Positions 9,640 through 21,329 are shown, counted from the first letter of the stretch. The stretch: DNA of 64,000 bases from Planctomycetota bacterium (GCA_020847695.1 JADLBP010000187.1:1-64000); one strand, 5' to 3'. The notes: a model not told the origin generated them from the sequence alone. Numbers and translations: made by a program.

Positions 9640-10101
9640 TCAGGACTTCGCGGTCGCTGCCTTCTTGGCCTTCTTCTTCGGCTCCGGAGCGGCTTCGGGC
9701 TCGGCGGCGACCTCCGGAGTCGGGGCTTCCGTCTCCTTCGGCGTGCGCTCGACGAACTCGAGGATCGCGCGGGCTCCGTTGTCGCCGAGCCGAGGCTTGG
9801 CGAGCTTCAGGATGCGGCAGTAGCCGCCCGGACGCGCTTTGAAGCGCGGGCCGAGCACCGCGAAGAGCTTCGACACCGCGTCCTTGTCGCGCAGACGGGC
9901 GAACGCGAGCCGGCGGTTGTGGACGGTCGGCTCCTTCGAGAGCGTGACCATCCGTTCGATGAACGGCTTCACGTTCTTGGCCTTCGGCACCGTCGTGATG
10001 ATGCGCTCGTGAGCGATCAACGCGTTGGCGAGGTTGCGCTCCATCGCCGTGCGGTGCGCCGCGGTGCGGCCGAGGTGGTTGACTGAGGAACGGTGACGCA
10101 T
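9640..10101 (-). CDS. rplQ: 50S ribosomal protein L17 with Ala/Lys/Pro-rich C-terminal tail
   Basis: MRHRSSVNHLGRTAAHRTAMERNLANALI; position after rpoA. Confidence 0.97.
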   Translation of the reverse strand: MRHRSSVNHLGRTAAHRTAMERNLANALIAHERIITTVPKAKNVKPFIERMVTLSKEPTVHNRRLAFARLRDKDAVSKLFAVLGPRFKARPGGYCRILKLAKPRLGDNGARAILEFVERTPKETEAPTPEVAAEPEAAPEPKKKAKKAATAKS

Positions 10102-10106
10102 GGTGA

Positions 10107-11096
10107 CTAGGCCTTCATGCCGAGAGACAAGCCCCTCTCGGCCAGCTTGGACTTGATCTCGGTGAGCGAGGTCTTGCCGAGATTCTTCAGGTTCATGACT
10201 TCGGCTTCGGTGAGCGTCACGAGCTCCTTGAGCGTCGTGATGTTCGCGCTGTCGAGGCAGTTGCGCGCGCGCACGGAAAGTTCGAGTTCGGAGATCGGAC
10301 GCACGAGCGTCTCTTGCACGCGCGACACCTCGCGGACGCGCTCGCTGAACTGGGTCGTCGACGGATCGTCGGCCATCGGTTGCTGCTCCCGGTTGTGCTC
10401 GTAGAGCACGAACGGGTTCAGGTGGCGACGGTAGATCTTGGCCGCTTCGACCAACGCCATGTCCGGGGACACGGTGCCGTCGGTCCAGATCTCGATCACC
10501 AGGCGGTCGTAGTTCGTGAACTTGCCGACGCGCGTGGCTTCGATCGCGTAACGAACGCGGTGGACCGGCGAGTAGATCGAGTCGACGGGAATCGTGCCGA
10601 GTTGGTACCCCTCGTTCATGTTCTCCTCGGCCGAGACGTAGCCGCGGCCGCGACGGACCTCGAGCTCCATCTCGAAGCTGCGATCCGCCGTCAACGTGGC
10701 GATCACCATGTCCTTGTTGACGACCTGAGCGTCACCCGGGCACTGCACGTCGGCGCCGGTGATCGGTCCCTTGCCCTTCTTCTGGATGCGGCAAGTGATC
10801 GGCGTCTCGCCCTCGTAGGCGAACCGCAGACGCTTGATGTTGAGGATGATGTCGGTGACGTCCTCGTAGACGCCTTCGAGCGAGTCGAACTCGTGCGAAG
10901 CGCCGGTGATGCGCACGGCGGTGGCCGCCGCGCCCTCGATCGACGAAAGCAGCACACGGCGCAAGCCGTTGCCGATCGTGTGTCCGAAACCCTGTTCGAA
11001 GGGCTCGATCACGAACTTGCCGTACTCGCGGGTCAGCGTGTCCTTGTCGGGCTGAACCTTGCTCGGCAGTTCGAAATTGCGCCAGCGAATCCGCAT
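10107..11096 (-). CDS. rpoA: RNA polymerase subunit alpha
   Basis: GFGHTIGNGLRRVLLSSIEGAA; C-terminal domain ELSVRARNCLDSANITTLKEL. Confidence 0.98.
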   Translation of the reverse strand: MRIRWRNFELPSKVQPDKDTLTREYGKFVIEPFEQGFGHTIGNGLRRVLLSSIEGAAATAVRITGASHEFDSLEGVYEDVTDIILNIKRLRFAYEGETPITCRIQKKGKGPITGADVQCPGDAQVVNKDMVIATLTADRSFEMELEVRRGRGYVSAEENMNEGYQLGTIPVDSIYSPVHRVRYAIEATRVGKFTNYDRLVIEIWTDGTVSPDMALVEAAKIYRRHLNPFVLYEHNREQQPMADDPSTTQFSERVREVSRVQETLVRPISELELSVRARNCLDSANITTLKELVTLTEAEVMNLKNLGKTSLTEIKSKLAERGLSLGMKA

Positions 11097-11112
11097 GGGA
11101 TGACCTCCGCGT

Positions 11113-11739
11113 CTACTTCGAGCAGAGCTCGATGATCAGCTGTTCCTGGATCGGGTGCGGCACGTCCTCGCGTCGCGGCAGCGCCACGACCCTCGACGAG
11201 AGCGCGTCGCGATTGACTTCGAGCCAGCTCGGGACCGGTTGCGACTTGTTGACCTCGACGGCCTCCGCAACGATCTTTCGAGTGTTCTCCTTGGTACCGG
11301 GCGCGATCACGTCACCGGGGCGAACTTGGAAGCTCGCCACGTCGACGCGACGTCCGTTGACCGTGAAGTGTCCATGGTTGCAGAGCAGGCGGGCGTGATT
11401 GCGCGAGAGCGCGAAACCCGATTGCAGCACCACGTTGTCGAGCCGGCGTTCGAGCAAGGCGAGCAGCGTCTCGCCGGTGTTGCCCTTCAGTCGCTCGGCC
11501 TCGGCGAAGTACAGACGGAACTGACGCTCCATCACGCCGTAGATGCGCTTCAGCTTCTGCTTCTCACGCACGCGGACGCCGTAGTCGGTGACCTTGGTGC
11601 GCTTCTGCGCGTGGACCCCCGGCGGGTAGTCGCGGCGAGAGAGCGCGCACTTGTCCGTGAAGCAGCGCTGACCCTTCAGGAAGAGCTTCATCCCCTCCCG
11701 ACGGCAGAGCTTGCACTTGTTGCCCGTGTAACGACCCAT
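11113..11739 (-). CDS. rpsD: 30S ribosomal protein S4
   Basis: MGRYTGNKCKLCRREG; S4 domain RLDNVVLQSGFALSRNHARLLCNHGHFTVNGRRVD. Confidence 0.98.
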   Translation of the reverse strand: MGRYTGNKCKLCRREGMKLFLKGQRCFTDKCALSRRDYPPGVHAQKRTKVTDYGVRVREKQKLKRIYGVMERQFRLYFAEAERLKGNTGETLLALLERRLDNVVLQSGFALSRNHARLLCNHGHFTVNGRRVDVASFQVRPGDVIAPGTKENTRKIVAEAVEVNKSQPVPSWLEVNRDALSSRVVALPRREDVPHPIQEQLIIELCSK

Positions 11740-11761
11740 ACTTGTTTCCTCTGGAGTCCGA

Positions 11762-12148
11762 TCAGACGCGACGACGCTTGCGCGCGCGGCATCCGTTGTG
11801 CGGGAGCGGGGTGACGTCCTCGATGATGCTGACGAGCAGGCCCGAGTTGGCGAGCGCGCGGATCGCGGACTCGCGTCCCGAACCGGCGCCGCGCACCTTG
11901 ACCTCGACTTCCTTCACGCCGGCTTTCATCGCGTTCTGCGCGGCGTGTTCGGCGGCGCGTTGCGCGGCGAAGGGCGTCGACTTGCGCGTGCCCTTGAAGC
12001 CGACGATACCCGCCGAGCCCGTGGCGATCGCTTCGCCTTGAGCGTTGGCGATCGTCACGTGCGTGTTGTTGAACGAGGCCTTGATGAACGCGACGGCCTT
12101 CGCCGGTGCGCGTTTCACCTTCTTCTTCGGAGCGGCTGCTTTGGACAT
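11762..12148 (-). CDS. rpsK: 30S ribosomal protein S11
   Basis: [18 protein letters not shown]...[16 protein letters not shown]. Confidence 0.98.
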   Translation of the reverse strand: MSKAAAPKKKVKRAPAKAVAFIKASFNNTHVTIANAQGEAIATGSAGIVGFKGTRKSTPFAAQRAAEHAAQNAMKAGVKEVEVKVRGAGSGRESAIRALANSGLLVSIIEDVTPLPHNGCRARKRRRV

Positions 12149-12151
12149 GGA

Positions 12152-12535
12152 CTACTTCATTCCCTTCACGGACTTCTTGCCGGCGACCGTCTTGCGCGGT
12201 CCCTTGCGCGTGCGCGCATTCGTGCGCGTGCGCTGACCGCGCACCGGCAGACCGCGGCGGTGACGCAGTCCGCGGTACGAGCCGATGTCGCGCAAACGGT
12301 TGATCGATGCGGTGACCTGGCGGCGCAGCTGACCCTCGACCGAGAAGTTCTTCTGGATGTGGTTCGCCACCACCGTCAGCTGATCTTCGTTCAGATCACG
12401 GGCGCGCATCCCGGGGTCGAGGTTCAGTTCCTTGCAGATCTTCGACGCCGTCGTCCGACCCACTCCGTAGATGTAGGTGAGGGCGACTTCGAGGCGCTTG
12501 TTCGGGGGGATGTCTACGCCGATGACACGCGGCAT
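12152..12535 (-). CDS. rpsM: 30S ribosomal protein S13
   Basis: [26 protein letters not shown]...[24 protein letters not shown]. Confidence 0.98.
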   Translation of the reverse strand: MPRVIGVDIPPNKRLEVALTYIYGVGRTTASKICKELNLDPGMRARDLNEDQLTVVANHIQKNFSVEGQLRRQVTASINRLRDIGSYRGLRHRRGLPVRGQRTRTNARTRKGPRKTVAGKKSVKGMK

Positions 12536-12574
12536 GAGATTTCGACTCCTGGAGAGAGGTGTACGGGTGAAGGG

Positions 12575-12691
12575 CTACTTGCCCTGCTTCTGCTTGTGCG
12601 TCGGGTCTTTGCAGATGACGCGCACGACGCCACGGCGTCGCACGACCTTGCAGTTGGCGCACATGCGGGATACTGAGCTGCGGACTTTCAT
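12575..12691 (-). CDS. rpmJ: 50S ribosomal protein L36 (38 aa, Zn-binding type)
   Basis: [38 protein letters not shown] (not in ORF list, read from sequence); ATGA overlap with infA. Confidence 0.95.
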   Translation of the reverse strand: MKVRSSVSRMCANCKVVRRRGVVRVICKDPTHKQKQGK

Positions 12692-12924
12692 TGGTGGTCC
12701 TTCTTCTTGGTGCCGCGGTAGACGATTCGACCCTTGGTCAGGTCGTACGGCGACATCTCGACGGTGATCTTGTCTCCGGGCAGGATGCGGATGTAGTTCA
12801 TGCGCATCTTGCCGCTTACGTGGGCGAGGATCTCGTGGCCGGACGAGAGCTTCGCCCGGAAGCGCGCGTTGGGCAGCGCCTCGGTCACGATGGCCTCGAC
12901 CACGATCGGTTCTTCCTTCGCCAT
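12688..12924 (-). CDS. infA: Translation initiation factor IF-1
   Basis: [51 protein letters not shown]. Confidence 0.97.
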   Translation of the reverse strand: MAKEEPIVVEAIVTEALPNARFRAKLSSGHEILAHVSGKMRMNYIRILPGDKITVEMSPYDLTKGRIVYRGTKKKDHQ

Positions 12925-13586
12925 CAAGCCGCCTCTCCGCCGATCGAACGGCGGGACAGGTCGCGGAAGACTTCTTCTTCCGGACGATTGCCGTCGACTT
13001 CCGCGAGCAGCTTGCGGCCCGCGTAGAAGCCTTCCAGCGGCTGGGTCTGGTTGCGGTACACCTCGAGGCGCTTGGAGACGACCTCGAGCGTGTCGTCGGT
13101 GCGCTGCACGAGCTCGCCGCCGCACTTGTCGCACTTCCCCGCCACCTTCGGCGGCGCGAAGCGCAAGTGATGAACGTGATTGCACGCCTTGCAGGTACGG
13201 CGAGCGGTCAGACGCTCGAGCAGCACCGGCTCCGGAACTCGCAGCGAGAGCACGACGACCTTCGCGTGGCCGCCCAAGCGCTTCTCGAGCGCCTCGGCTT
13301 GCGGGATCGTCCGCGGAAAGCCGTCGAGCAGGTAGCCCTGGCGGCAGTCCGGCTTCGCGACGCGGTCGAACAGCATCTCGAGCACGAGCTCGTCCGGCAC
13401 GAGTTGCCCCGCGTCCATGAAGCCCTTCGCGCGCTTGCCCAGTGCGGTGTCCTGCTTCAGGTTCTCGCGGAAGAGGTCCCCCGTCGAGATGTGCGCGAGC
13501 GAGCGAGCGGCACACAGGCGCGCGGCCTGCGTTCCCTTGCCCGCCCCCGGCGGCCCGAGAAGGATCAGCACCAGGACCACGGTCAT
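12924..13586 (-). CDS. adk: Adenylate kinase with Cys4 zinc lid
   Basis: [23 protein letters not shown]...CDKCGGEL. Confidence 0.97.
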   Translation of the reverse strand: MTVVLVLILLGPPGAGKGTQAARLCAARSLAHISTGDLFRENLKQDTALGKRAKGFMDAGQLVPDELVLEMLFDRVAKPDCRQGYLLDGFPRTIPQAEALEKRLGGHAKVVVLSLRVPEPVLLERLTARRTCKACNHVHHLRFAPPKVAGKCDKCGGELVQRTDDTLEVVSKRLEVYRNQTQPLEGFYAGRKLLAEVDGNRPEEEVFRDLSRRSIGGEAA

Positions 13587-14908
13587 TCTCCGTCGCGCGG
13601 CGTTTCGCCGCTGCGGCCCCAGGTCGAACCGGTCTGCTTCATGAAGCCCTCGTAGTTGCGCATCACGAGCTGCGCATTGAGCTTGTCCACGAGGTCCATC
13701 GCGACGCCGACGACGATCAGCACCGACGTGCCGCCGATGAAGTACGCCATGCGACCGTGGAAGCCCGAGCTGGTCGTCATGAGGTTCGGCAGCACGGCGA
13801 TCAACGCGAGGAAGGCGGCGCCCGCCATCGTGATTCGCGTCAGCGTGTAAGTGAGGAACTCGGCGGTCTTCTGACCCGGTCGGATGCCCGGGATGAAGGA
13901 GCCGTGCTCACGCAGGTTGTTGGCGATCTCTTCCGGCTGGAACATCAGGCGGTTCCAGAAGAAGCAGAACGCGAAGATCAGGACGATGTAGAGCGAGATG
14001 TGGATGAACCCGCGCGGGTCGTTCATCAGGTTCTCGAGCGTCGTCCAACCGAACACCTTGAACAGCACCCCCGGGATCACGAACAAGATCGAGGCGAAGA
14101 TGATCGGCATCACGCCCGCCATGTTGATCTTGAGCGGCAGGAAGTGACGCTGACCGCCGTAGACCTTGCGGCCGCGAGTCAGCTTCGCGTACTGGATCGG
14201 GATGCGGCGCGCGCCCTTGGTGATGTAGACGATCACGACGACGGTGATGATCCAGATCACCACGTAGGTCGAGAGCGTTTGGATCCAGTCGGGATCCGCC
14301 GTGATCTGCATCATGCTGGCCGGGAGCTCGGCGATGATGCCGGCCATGATGATCAGCGACGCACCGTTGCCCAGGCCGTACTCGGTGATCAGCTCGCCGA
14401 TCCACATGCAGAGGACCGTACCAGCGGTCAGCGACAGCACGACCAGCACGAAGAGCCCGACGCCGGGATCGACGCCCGGCGCGATCATCTCGGGGAACTG
14501 CTTGAACACGCCGGTGTAGACGAACACCGCCTGGAGCATCGCGATCGGCACGGTCGCGAGGCGCGTCCACTGGTTGATCTTCTTCTGGCCGGTGGCACCT
14601 TCCTTGGCGACCGCCTCGATGCGCGGGCTGATCTTCGCCAGCATCGAGAAGATGATCGACGCCGAGATGTACGGCATGATCCCGAGCGCGAAGATCGTCG
14701 TGCGCCCGATCGCACCGCCCGAGAAGGCGTTCATCAGGCCGAAGAGACTGCCCTTCATGCCTTCCGCAGCCTGCGCGAGGAACTGCGGATTCATGCCCGG
14801 CAACGGGATCTGGAACCCGAGACGGAACGCAAGAATCAACATCAACGTGTTGACGATCTTGTCCCGTACCTCCGGGATCTTCAGGAGTTGTAGAGCTCGG
14901 TGCTCCAC
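13583..14908 (-). CDS. secY: Preprotein translocase SecY (GTG start proposed at 14908)
   Basis: [49 protein letters not shown]. Confidence 0.96.
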   Translation of the reverse strand: MEHRALQLLKIPEVRDKIVNTLMLILAFRLGFQIPLPGMNPQFLAQAAEGMKGSLFGLMNAFSGGAIGRTTIFALGIMPYISASIIFSMLAKISPRIEAVAKEGATGQKKINQWTRLATVPIAMLQAVFVYTGVFKQFPEMIAPGVDPGVGLFVLVVLSLTAGTVLCMWIGELITEYGLGNGASLIIMAGIIAELPASMMQITADPDWIQTLSTYVVIWIITVVVIVYITKGARRIPIQYAKLTRGRKVYGGQRHFLPLKINMAGVMPIIFASILFVIPGVLFKVFGWTTLENLMNDPRGFIHISLYIVLIFAFCFFWNRLMFQPEEIANNLREHGSFIPGIRPGQKTAEFLTYTLTRITMAGAAFLALIAVLPNLMTTSSGFHGRMAYFIGGTSVLIVVGVAMDLVDKLNAQLVMRNYEGFMKQTGSTWGRSGETPRDGE

Positions 14909-14913
14909 TCCGT

Positions 14914-15417
14914 TCAACCTTTCTTCTCCGGGCTCTGGCCCGGGTCGCACGCGACGACTTCGCGGTGCGCCTGGTCGAGTTCGACGACGGTTCCGCCGGC
15001 GGCCTCGATCTTCTGGCGCGCGGTCGCCGTGAACTTCTGGGCGCGCACGGTCAGCTTCTTCTTGAGCTCACCGTTGCCCAGCACCTTGAGGAAAGGCGTG
15101 TTCATGCTCGCGAGACCCTTCGCGACGATCGCGCCGAGGTCGACGACCGTGCCGGCGTCGAACGACTCCAGCTTGTCGACGTTGACGACCGTGTACTCGG
15201 TACGGAACCGAGCGTTCGTGAACCCGCGCTTCGGCACGCGGCGGTAGATCGGCATCTGACCGCCTTCGTAGCCGGCGCGCCGCGGGGCGCCCGAGCGCTG
15301 GCCCCAGCCCTTGTGACCACGACCGGAGGTCTTGCCCAGACCGGAGCCCGGGCCGCGACCGACGCGCTTGCGGACGTCGGTCTTGACGCCCTTGTTGCAG
15401 ACGGACTTCAGGTCCAT
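14914..15417 (-). CDS. rplO: 50S ribosomal protein L15
   Basis: RVGRGPGSGLGKTSGRGHKGWGQRSG. Confidence 0.97.
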   Translation of the reverse strand: MDLKSVCNKGVKTDVRKRVGRGPGSGLGKTSGRGHKGWGQRSGAPRRAGYEGGQMPIYRRVPKRGFTNARFRTEYTVVNVDKLESFDAGTVVDLGAIVAKGLASMNTPFLKVLGNGELKKKLTVRAQKFTATARQKIEAAGGTVVELDQAHREVVACDPGQSPEKKG

Positions 15418-15418
15418 G

Positions 15419-15988
15419 TCACTTCGTCTCCGGATTCGGGGTCGTGGCCGAGGTGCTCGCGGCGGGCGCGGCAGTGATCAGCGCGACGCCGCGCAGCGCG
15501 GCGACGTCTTCGGGGGTGCGCAGCTCGGACAGCGCCTGCAGCGCCGCCTTGACGACGTTGATCGGGTTGGTCGAGCCGTACACCTTGGTGAGGATGTTCT
15601 TGATGCCCGCCATCTCGCACACCGCTCGCACGCCCGCGCCGGCGATGATGCCGGTACCGGGAGAGGCCGGGACGAGACGCACGCGCGTGGCGCCGAACGC
15701 GGCCTCGACCGTGTGAGAGATCGTGCCGTCGGCGGTCAGCGGGACGTGCATCAGGTGCTTGCGCGCGTCGCGGGCGGCCTTCTCGATCGCGCTCGGGACT
15801 TGCCGGCCCTTGCCGTAGCCGAGGCCGACGACGCCGGAGCGATTGCCGCTGACCGAGAGCGCCGAGAACGAGAACCGGCGACCGCCCTTGACGACGGCGG
15901 CGCTGCGGTTGATGCGGACGAGAACTTCGCTCAGCGTCGACAGTTGGTCGACCTCGGCGGCGTCCAGGTAACGAAGGGTTTGGACCAT
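15419..15988 (-). CDS. rpsE: 30S ribosomal protein S5
   Basis: VVKGGRRFSFSALSVSGNRSGVVGLGYGKG. Confidence 0.97.
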   Translation of the reverse strand: MVQTLRYLDAAEVDQLSTLSEVLVRINRSAAVVKGGRRFSFSALSVSGNRSGVVGLGYGKGRQVPSAIEKAARDARKHLMHVPLTADGTISHTVEAAFGATRVRLVPASPGTGIIAGAGVRAVCEMAGIKNILTKVYGSTNPINVVKAALQALSELRTPEDVAALRGVALITAAPAASTSATTPNPETK

Positions 15989-16007
15989 CTTGCTTCCTCG
16001 TGTGCGC

Positions 16008-16376
16008 TCAGAACTTCAGACCGCCGGCGCGCGCGGCATCGGCGAGGGCCTTGACGCGGCCGTGGTAGCGGGCATAGCCGCGGTCGAACACGACTTCCTC
16101 GAGGCCCAGCTCCTTCGCCTTCGCCGCGATCGCGGCGCCGACGACGGCGGCCTTCTCGGACTTCTTCTTCCCGACGAGCTGCGGCGCGGCTTCCTTGCCG
16201 ACCGACGTCGCGGCGCACAGCGTGCGGCCCGTGTTGTCGTCGATGATCTGCGCCGAAATGTGCTTCGACGAGCGGAACACCGAGAGACGCGGACGCGTGG
16301 TCGTGCGACGGATCTTCCCGCGCACGTGCCAGAGGCGACGCTGACGACGGATCTTCTTGTCTTCCTGTTGACTCAT
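16008..16376 (-). CDS. rplR: 50S ribosomal protein L18
   Basis: [20 protein letters not shown]; operon position. Confidence 0.96.
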   Translation of the reverse strand: MSQQEDKKIRRQRRLWHVRGKIRRTTTRPRLSVFRSSKHISAQIIDDNTGRTLCAATSVGKEAAPQLVGKKKSEKAAVVGAAIAAKAKELGLEEVVFDRGYARYHGRVKALADAARAGGLKF

Positions 16377-16378
16377 GA

Positions 16379-16921
16379 TCAGCTACCGAAGCTCTTCCCG
16401 GCCTTCTGACGGACGTACTCGCCCTTGTAGCGAACACCCTTGCCCTTGTAGGGCTCGGGCGGACGCGTCGAACGGATGCGCGCGGCGATCGCGCCCACGA
16501 GCTGCTTGTCGGGCCCGAAGATCGTCAGGCTCGTCGCGCTCGGCGCGCCGGCTTGCACGTTCGGCGGGAGCGTGATGACGATCGGGTTGCAGAATCCGAC
16601 CTGCAGCGTGACCTTGTTGCCCGCGACCGCGGCGTTCCAACCGACGCCGACGATCTCGAGGTCCTTTTGATAGCCCTTGGTGACGCCGAGCATCATGTTC
16701 GCGAGCATCGCGCGCGTCATGCCGTGGTAGGCACGCACGTCGCGGGCATCGCTGGCACGGCTGACGAAGACCTTGCCTTCCTTGATCTCGATGTCGACCT
16801 CCGGGCGGAGCGTCAAAGCGAGCTCGCCCTTCGGGCCCTTCACCTTGACCTGACGGGTCTTGGTGAGCTCTACGTTGACGCCCGGGGGAACGACCACGGG
16901 CTGCTTTCCGATACGGGACAT
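16379..16921 (-). CDS. rplF: 50S ribosomal protein L6
   Basis: [39 protein letters not shown]. Confidence 0.97.
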   Translation of the reverse strand: MSRIGKQPVVVPPGVNVELTKTRQVKVKGPKGELALTLRPEVDIEIKEGKVFVSRASDARDVRAYHGMTRAMLANMMLGVTKGYQKDLEIVGVGWNAAVAGNKVTLQVGFCNPIVITLPPNVQAGAPSATSLTIFGPDKQLVGAIAARIRSTRPPEPYKGKGVRYKGEYVRQKAGKSFGS

Positions 16922-16956
16922 GACAGAGGCTCCGAATGGATCAGTAGAGCTGGGGA

Positions 16957-17355
16957 TCAGTAGATCTTGGCGAGGACTTCGCCGCCGATGTTCTGCGCAC
17001 GGGCAGCGCGATCGGACATGACACCCTTCGACGTCGAGAGCACGTAGATGCCAAGGCCCTTGAGGACCGGCACCAGCTCCTTCGGGCTGCTGTACACGCG
17101 ACGGCCGGGCGTGGACACGCGCTCGATCGTGCGGATGACGCGCTCGCCGTCGGGACCGTACTTCAGGTCGACCTTGAGCTTGGACTGGGGTACCGCGGGC
17201 TCGACGGAGACGTTGGCCAGATAGCCTTCCTCCTTGAGCACCTGCGCGACGTGCACCTTGAGCACGGACGCCGGCAGCACCAGCGACTTCTTGCCAATCT
17301 CGTTGGCGTTGCGGATGGCGGTGAGCAGGTCACCGATCGGATCAGTCATCGACAT
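16957..17355 (-). CDS. rpsH: 30S ribosomal protein S8
   Basis: MTDPIGDLLTAIRNANEIGKKSL; STSKGVMSDRAARAQNIGGEVLAKIY. Confidence 0.97.
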   Translation of the reverse strand: MSMTDPIGDLLTAIRNANEIGKKSLVLPASVLKVHVAQVLKEEGYLANVSVEPAVPQSKLKVDLKYGPDGERVIRTIERVSTPGRRVYSSPKELVPVLKGLGIYVLSTSKGVMSDRAARAQNIGGEVLAKIY

Positions 17356-17370
17356 GGTCGGTGGAGCTCC

Positions 17371-17556
17371 TTACCAGGACGCCTTGCGCATGCCCGGGAT
17401 CTCACCGAGCAACGCGCGTTCGCGCAGACAAATGCGGCAGATGCCGAACTTGCGGTACACGGCACGCGAACGGCCGCAGATTCCGCAACGGGAGTAAGCC
17501 CGAGTTTTGAACTTGGGCTTTTGCTGGGACTTGTAGATCCAGGAGGTCTTTCCCAT
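17371..17556 (-). CDS. rpsN: 30S ribosomal protein S14, type Z (zinc-binding)
   Basis: 61 aa; [23 protein letters not shown]. Confidence 0.97.
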   Translation of the reverse strand: MGKTSWIYKSQQKPKFKTRAYSRCGICGRSRAVYRKFGICRICLRERALLGEIPGMRKASW

Positions 17557-17594
17557 GGGTCAATCTCGCGCAGTGGCTCGCGTCGTAACGCGGC

Positions 17595-18176
17595 TCACGC
17601 CTTCGCTTCCTTCTTGCTCTTGCCCGACTTGGCGGCCGGCGTCTGGAACGGCATCCCGAGTTCTTTCAGCAGGTAGTAAGCCCGCTCGTCGGAACCGGCG
17701 CTGGTCACGAACGTGATGTCCATGCCTTGGGTGGCTTCGATCTTGTCGAGCTCGATCTCCGGGAACACGGTCTGCTCGGACAGGCCGAGCGTGTAGTTGC
17801 CGCGGCCGTCGAGCTTGTCCTTCACGCCGCGGAAGTCGCGGATACGCGGGAGGACGACGGAGATCAGTCGGTCGGCGAACTCCCACATCCGGTCGCCGCG
17901 CAGCGTGACCGCGCAACCGATCGGCATGCCTTCGCGGAGCTTGAACGCCGAGATCGCGATCTTGGCCTTGCGGATCGTCGGCTGTTGGCCGGTGATCATC
18001 GCGAGGTCCTTCGCCGCGGCATCGACGCGGGTCTTGTTCTCGACGGCGCCCTTCACACCCATGTTCACGACGACCTTGAGCAGCTTGGGAACCGCCATGT
18101 CGTTCTGGATGCGGAAGTGCTCCTTGAGCTTGCCTTTGACTTCCGATTGGTATCGCTCTTTGAGACGCGGTGCCAT
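17595..18176 (-). CDS. rplE: 50S ribosomal protein L5
   Basis: [47 protein letters not shown]. Confidence 0.97.
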   Translation of the reverse strand: MAPRLKERYQSEVKGKLKEHFRIQNDMAVPKLLKVVVNMGVKGAVENKTRVDAAAKDLAMITGQQPTIRKAKIAISAFKLREGMPIGCAVTLRGDRMWEFADRLISVVLPRIRDFRGVKDKLDGRGNYTLGLSEQTVFPEIELDKIEATQGMDITFVTSAGSDERAYYLLKELGMPFQTPAAKSGKSKKEAKA

Positions 18177-18179
18177 GGA

Positions 18180-18482
18180 TCAGCTCTTCTCGGCCTTCGG
18201 GGCCTTGTCGGTCTTCGCCGACTTCTTCTGGGCCGACTTCTTCTTCGCGCCACCGGCCTCGGCTTCGACGCGCTTGACGTTGGAGGCGTGGATCGCGACT
18301 TCGCGCTGGATCCGCTCGCCCTTCGGGTTCTGCTGCGTCGGCTTCTTGTTCTTCCAGCGCAGGTTGATGCCCTCGACGAGCACCTTGGTCTCGGCGGGCA
18401 TGGCTTCCTTCACGACGCCGGTCTTGCCTTTGTCGTTGCCGGAGATGACCAGCACCGTATCGCCCTTCTTGACGTGCATCAC
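18180..18482 (-). CDS. rplX: 50S ribosomal protein L24
   Basis: [21 protein letters not shown] (KOW); Lys-rich tail. Confidence 0.96.
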   Translation of the reverse strand: MMHVKKGDTVLVISGNDKGKTGVVKEAMPAETKVLVEGINLRWKNKKPTQQNPKGERIQREVAIHASNVKRVEAEAGGAKKKSAQKKSAKTDKAPKAEKS

Positions 18483-18847
18483 ACGACCTCCTGGGCGAGC
18501 GAGATGATCTTCATGTAGTTCTTCTCGCGGAGCTCGCGAGCGACCGCGCCGAAGATGCGCGTGCCCTTCGGGTTGCCTTCGGCGTCGATGATCACGAGCG
18601 CGTTGCGATCGAAGCGGACGTACGTGCCGTCTTCACGGCGAGTCGCCTTCTTCGTGCGCACGATCACGCCCTTCACCACCGAACCCGCCTTGACTTCCGA
18701 AGTCGGCAGGGCCTTCTTCACCGAAGCCACGACGATGTCGCCCAGCCCGGCCACGCGGCGGCGCGTGCCGCCGAGGACCTTGATGCACTGGACGCGCTTC
18801 GCGCCGGTGTTGTCGGCGACGTCGAGGTACGTTTGCATCTGGATCAC
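18479..18847 (-). CDS. rplN: 50S ribosomal protein L14
   Basis: [27 protein letters not shown]. Confidence 0.98.
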   Translation of the reverse strand: MIQMQTYLDVADNTGAKRVQCIKVLGGTRRRVAGLGDIVVASVKKALPTSEVKAGSVVKGVIVRTKKATRREDGTYVRFDRNALVIIDAEGNPKGTRIFGAVARELREKNYMKIISLAQEVV

Positions 18848-19212
18848 GAGGCACCTCCGTCAGCCTGTTGTTCCTTCTTCTGCTTCTTCGAGGCGAGCAC
18901 GTCCTCGGCACCGGCGGCGGCGATCGCCGCGACGTCGGCACCGCGATCGGGTGCGGCCTGAACGATGGTCTCGAGGCGCCAGCGCTTCAGCTTCGAGAGC
19001 GGGCGGCACGCGACGATCGACACTTGATCGCCGATGCCGGCGGTCTCGTCCTCGTCGTGGGCGTAGTACTTCTTGCGGTGACGCAGGTACTTGCCGTACT
19101 TGGCGTGCTTGTAGAGGGTTTCCACGCGCACGATGATCGTCTTGTCCATCTTCGTGCCGATGACGGTGCCGATCACCGAGCGGCGCGTAAGGCGTGCTTG
19201 GGTCATGTTCAA
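18844..19212 (-). CDS. rpsQ: 30S ribosomal protein S17 with extended C-terminus
   Basis: [40 protein letters not shown]. Confidence 0.95.
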   Translation of the reverse strand: MNMTQARLTRRSVIGTVIGTKMDKTIIVRVETLYKHAKYGKYLRHRKKYYAHDEDETAGIGDQVSIVACRPLSKLKRWRLETIVQAAPDRGADVAAIAAAGAEDVLASKKQKKEQQADGGAS

Positions 19213-19421
19213 CGCGGCTCCTGTCCGCGGATCTTCGTCTTGCGCTCTCGCATGATCGTGTTGATGCGCGCGATCTCCCGGCGGAGCACACGGATGCGCG
19301 AAGGGTTGGCGGACGTCTCGGTCGCTTGCTTGAAGCGCAACCCGAAGAGTTCCTTCTTCAGGTTCCCGAGGTCGTACTCGAGCTCGCTGTCTCGTTTGGA
19401 ACGGATCTCGTCGATCTTCAT
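19209..19421 (-). CDS. rpmC: 50S ribosomal protein L29
   Basis: MKIDEIRSKRDSELEYDLGNLKKELFGLRFKQATE. Confidence 0.95.
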   Translation of the reverse strand: MKIDEIRSKRDSELEYDLGNLKKELFGLRFKQATETSANPSRIRVLRREIARINTIMRERKTKIRGQEPR

Positions 19422-19429
19422 GGCGGCTA

Positions 19430-19849
19430 TCAGGTCGTCGGCAGGCGACGAATCAACTTGACCTTGATGGGCAGCTTGTGCGCCGCGCGCTTGAAGGCGA
19501 GCTTCGCCTTCTCCTCGGTGACGCCGCCGATCTCGAACAGCACGGTGCCCGGCTTGATGACCGCGGCCCAGTGATCGACGTCGCCCTTGCCGGAACCCAT
19601 GCGGGTCTCGGCCGGCTTCGACGTGATCGGCTTGTGCGGGAAGATGCGGATCCACACCTTCGCGGTGCCGCCGGTCGCGCGGTTCGCCGCGACGCGGGCC
19701 GCTTCGAGTTGGCGAGCGGAGAGCCAGCAGGCGTCGAGCGACTGCAGGCCGTAATCCCCGAACGCGACGGTGTTGCCGCGCGTGGCGAGGCCGCGGACCT
19801 TGCCGCGGTGAACCTTGCGGTACTTGGTACGACTCGGTTGAAGTGCCAT
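19430..19849 (-). CDS. rplP: 50S ribosomal protein L16
   Basis: [32 protein letters not shown]. Confidence 0.97.
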   Translation of the reverse strand: MALQPSRTKYRKVHRGKVRGLATRGNTVAFGDYGLQSLDACWLSARQLEAARVAANRATGGTAKVWIRIFPHKPITSKPAETRMGSGKGDVDHWAAVIKPGTVLFEIGGVTEEKAKLAFKRAAHKLPIKVKLIRRLPTT

Positions 19850-19860
19850 GGTCCTCTACC

Positions 19861-20610
19861 TCACGCCCCTTCGGAGCTGGCGGCCGGCTGGTTGTCGCGC
19901 GGAGCGCGCGGACGACGCGGACGATCGTTCGGGCGCGGCGCGCCCGCCGAAGCGGCCTGCTGACGGAAGTCGATCTTCGCGCCCATCGGCAGGTCGCCTT
20001 TGTAGATCCACACCTTGACGCCGATGATCCCCCACGTGGTGCGGGCGATCGCGGTGCCGTAGTCGACGTTGGCGCGCAGCGTGGAGAGCGGCACTTGGCC
20101 TTCGCGCTCCTTCGCCTCGCGCGCCATTTCCGCGCCGCCGAGACGACCGTTGACTTCGATCTTCACGCCCTTGGCGCCCGCTTGGATCGTCGTCTGGATC
20201 GCCTTCTTCAGCGCGCGGCGGAACGCCATGCGCTTCTCGAGCGCCTCGGCGACGACCTCAGCGACCAGGGCGGCCTCGAGCTCGGGGCGCTTGATCTCGC
20301 GCACCGTCAAGTGGCAGGTCTGGCTGGTGATCTTCTGGAGCGCCGTCTTCAGTTCGTCGACGCGCACGCCCTTGCGACCGACGAGCACGCCGGGACGCGA
20401 GGTGTGGACGATGACGTTGACCGCATCCGCGGTGCGCTCGATCTCGATGCGCGGGATGCCGGCGCCCTTGTACTCCTCCTGGATGTGCTTGCGGATCTTG
20501 TGATCCTGCAGAAGGAGCTTGGAGAAGTCCTTCTTGTTCGCGTACCAGCGCGAGCGCCAGGGCTCGATCGTGGCGAGGCGGAAGCCGGTCGGGTGGACCT
20601 TTTGACCCAT
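19861..20610 (-). CDS. rpsC: 30S ribosomal protein S3
   Basis: [35 protein letters not shown]. Confidence 0.97.
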   Translation of the reverse strand: MGQKVHPTGFRLATIEPWRSRWYANKKDFSKLLLQDHKIRKHIQEEYKGAGIPRIEIERTADAVNVIVHTSRPGVLVGRKGVRVDELKTALQKITSQTCHLTVREIKRPELEAALVAEVVAEALEKRMAFRRALKKAIQTTIQAGAKGVKIEVNGRLGGAEMAREAKEREGQVPLSTLRANVDYGTAIARTTWGIIGVKVWIYKGDLPMGAKIDFRQQAASAGAPRPNDRPRRPRAPRDNQPAASSEGA

Positions 20611-20618
20611 GGGACTCT

Positions 20619-21026
20619 CTACAGTTCCTTCGAGGACTTGGACTTCGACTTCGGGGCGGCCAACATCTCGGCGACCTCGACGCGGATCGTCAGGTGGCTC
20701 GTCCGCTTGTGCCAGGGACGCACGCGCCCTTGGGGGCCCGGGCGGAAGCGCATGCGGCCTTGGACCAGCGGACCGTCGTCCGCCTTGACCTCGGTGATCA
20801 CGAGGTGGTTGACGTTGACATCTTCGTCCTGCGCCGCGTTCGCGACGGCGGACTTGAGCAAGCGCAGGTAGAAGGGCGCGCCGCGCTGCGGAGTGAACTG
20901 CAGCACCTCGAGCGCTTCGTTGACGGACTTGCCGCGGATGATCGCCGCGACACGGCGCGCCTTGCGCGCGGTGATGCGCGCGAAGCGGTGCTTCGCCGCG
21001 AACGACTTGGTGGCGGTGGCTTCCAT
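20619..21026 (-). CDS. rplV: 50S ribosomal protein L22
   Basis: [46 protein letters not shown]. Confidence 0.96.
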   Translation of the reverse strand: MEATATKSFAAKHRFARITARKARRVAAIIRGKSVNEALEVLQFTPQRGAPFYLRLLKSAVANAAQDEDVNVNHLVITEVKADDGPLVQGRMRFRPGPQGRVRPWHKRTSHLTIRVEVAEMLAAPKSKSKSSKEL

Positions 21027-21029
21027 GGA

Positions 21030-21329
21030 TCAGCTCCCCCCTGCGACGGCGGGACCCCTGTCCTCTTCCTTCTTGTTGGTGTGGCCGCCGAAGCGGCGCG
21101 TGGGCGCGAACTCGCCGAGCTTGTGCCCCACCATGTCTTCCGTGACCAGCACCCGCATGTGGTGCTTGCCGTTGTGGACCATGAACGTCAGGCCGACGAA
21201 TTCGGGCACGATCGTGCAGGCGCGAGCCCACGTGGTGATCGGGTCCTTCTTGCCGGACTTCTTCAACGCGGTCACCTTCTTCATGACCTTGGCGTCGACG
21301 TACGGGCCCTTTTTGATGCTGCGACTCAC
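21030..21329 (-). CDS. rpsS: 30S ribosomal protein S19
   Basis: [36 protein letters not shown]. Confidence 0.97.
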   Translation of the reverse strand: MSRSIKKGPYVDAKVMKKVTALKKSGKKDPITTWARACTIVPEFVGLTFMVHNGKHHMRVLVTEDMVGHKLGEFAPTRRFGGHTNKKEEDRGPAVAGGS

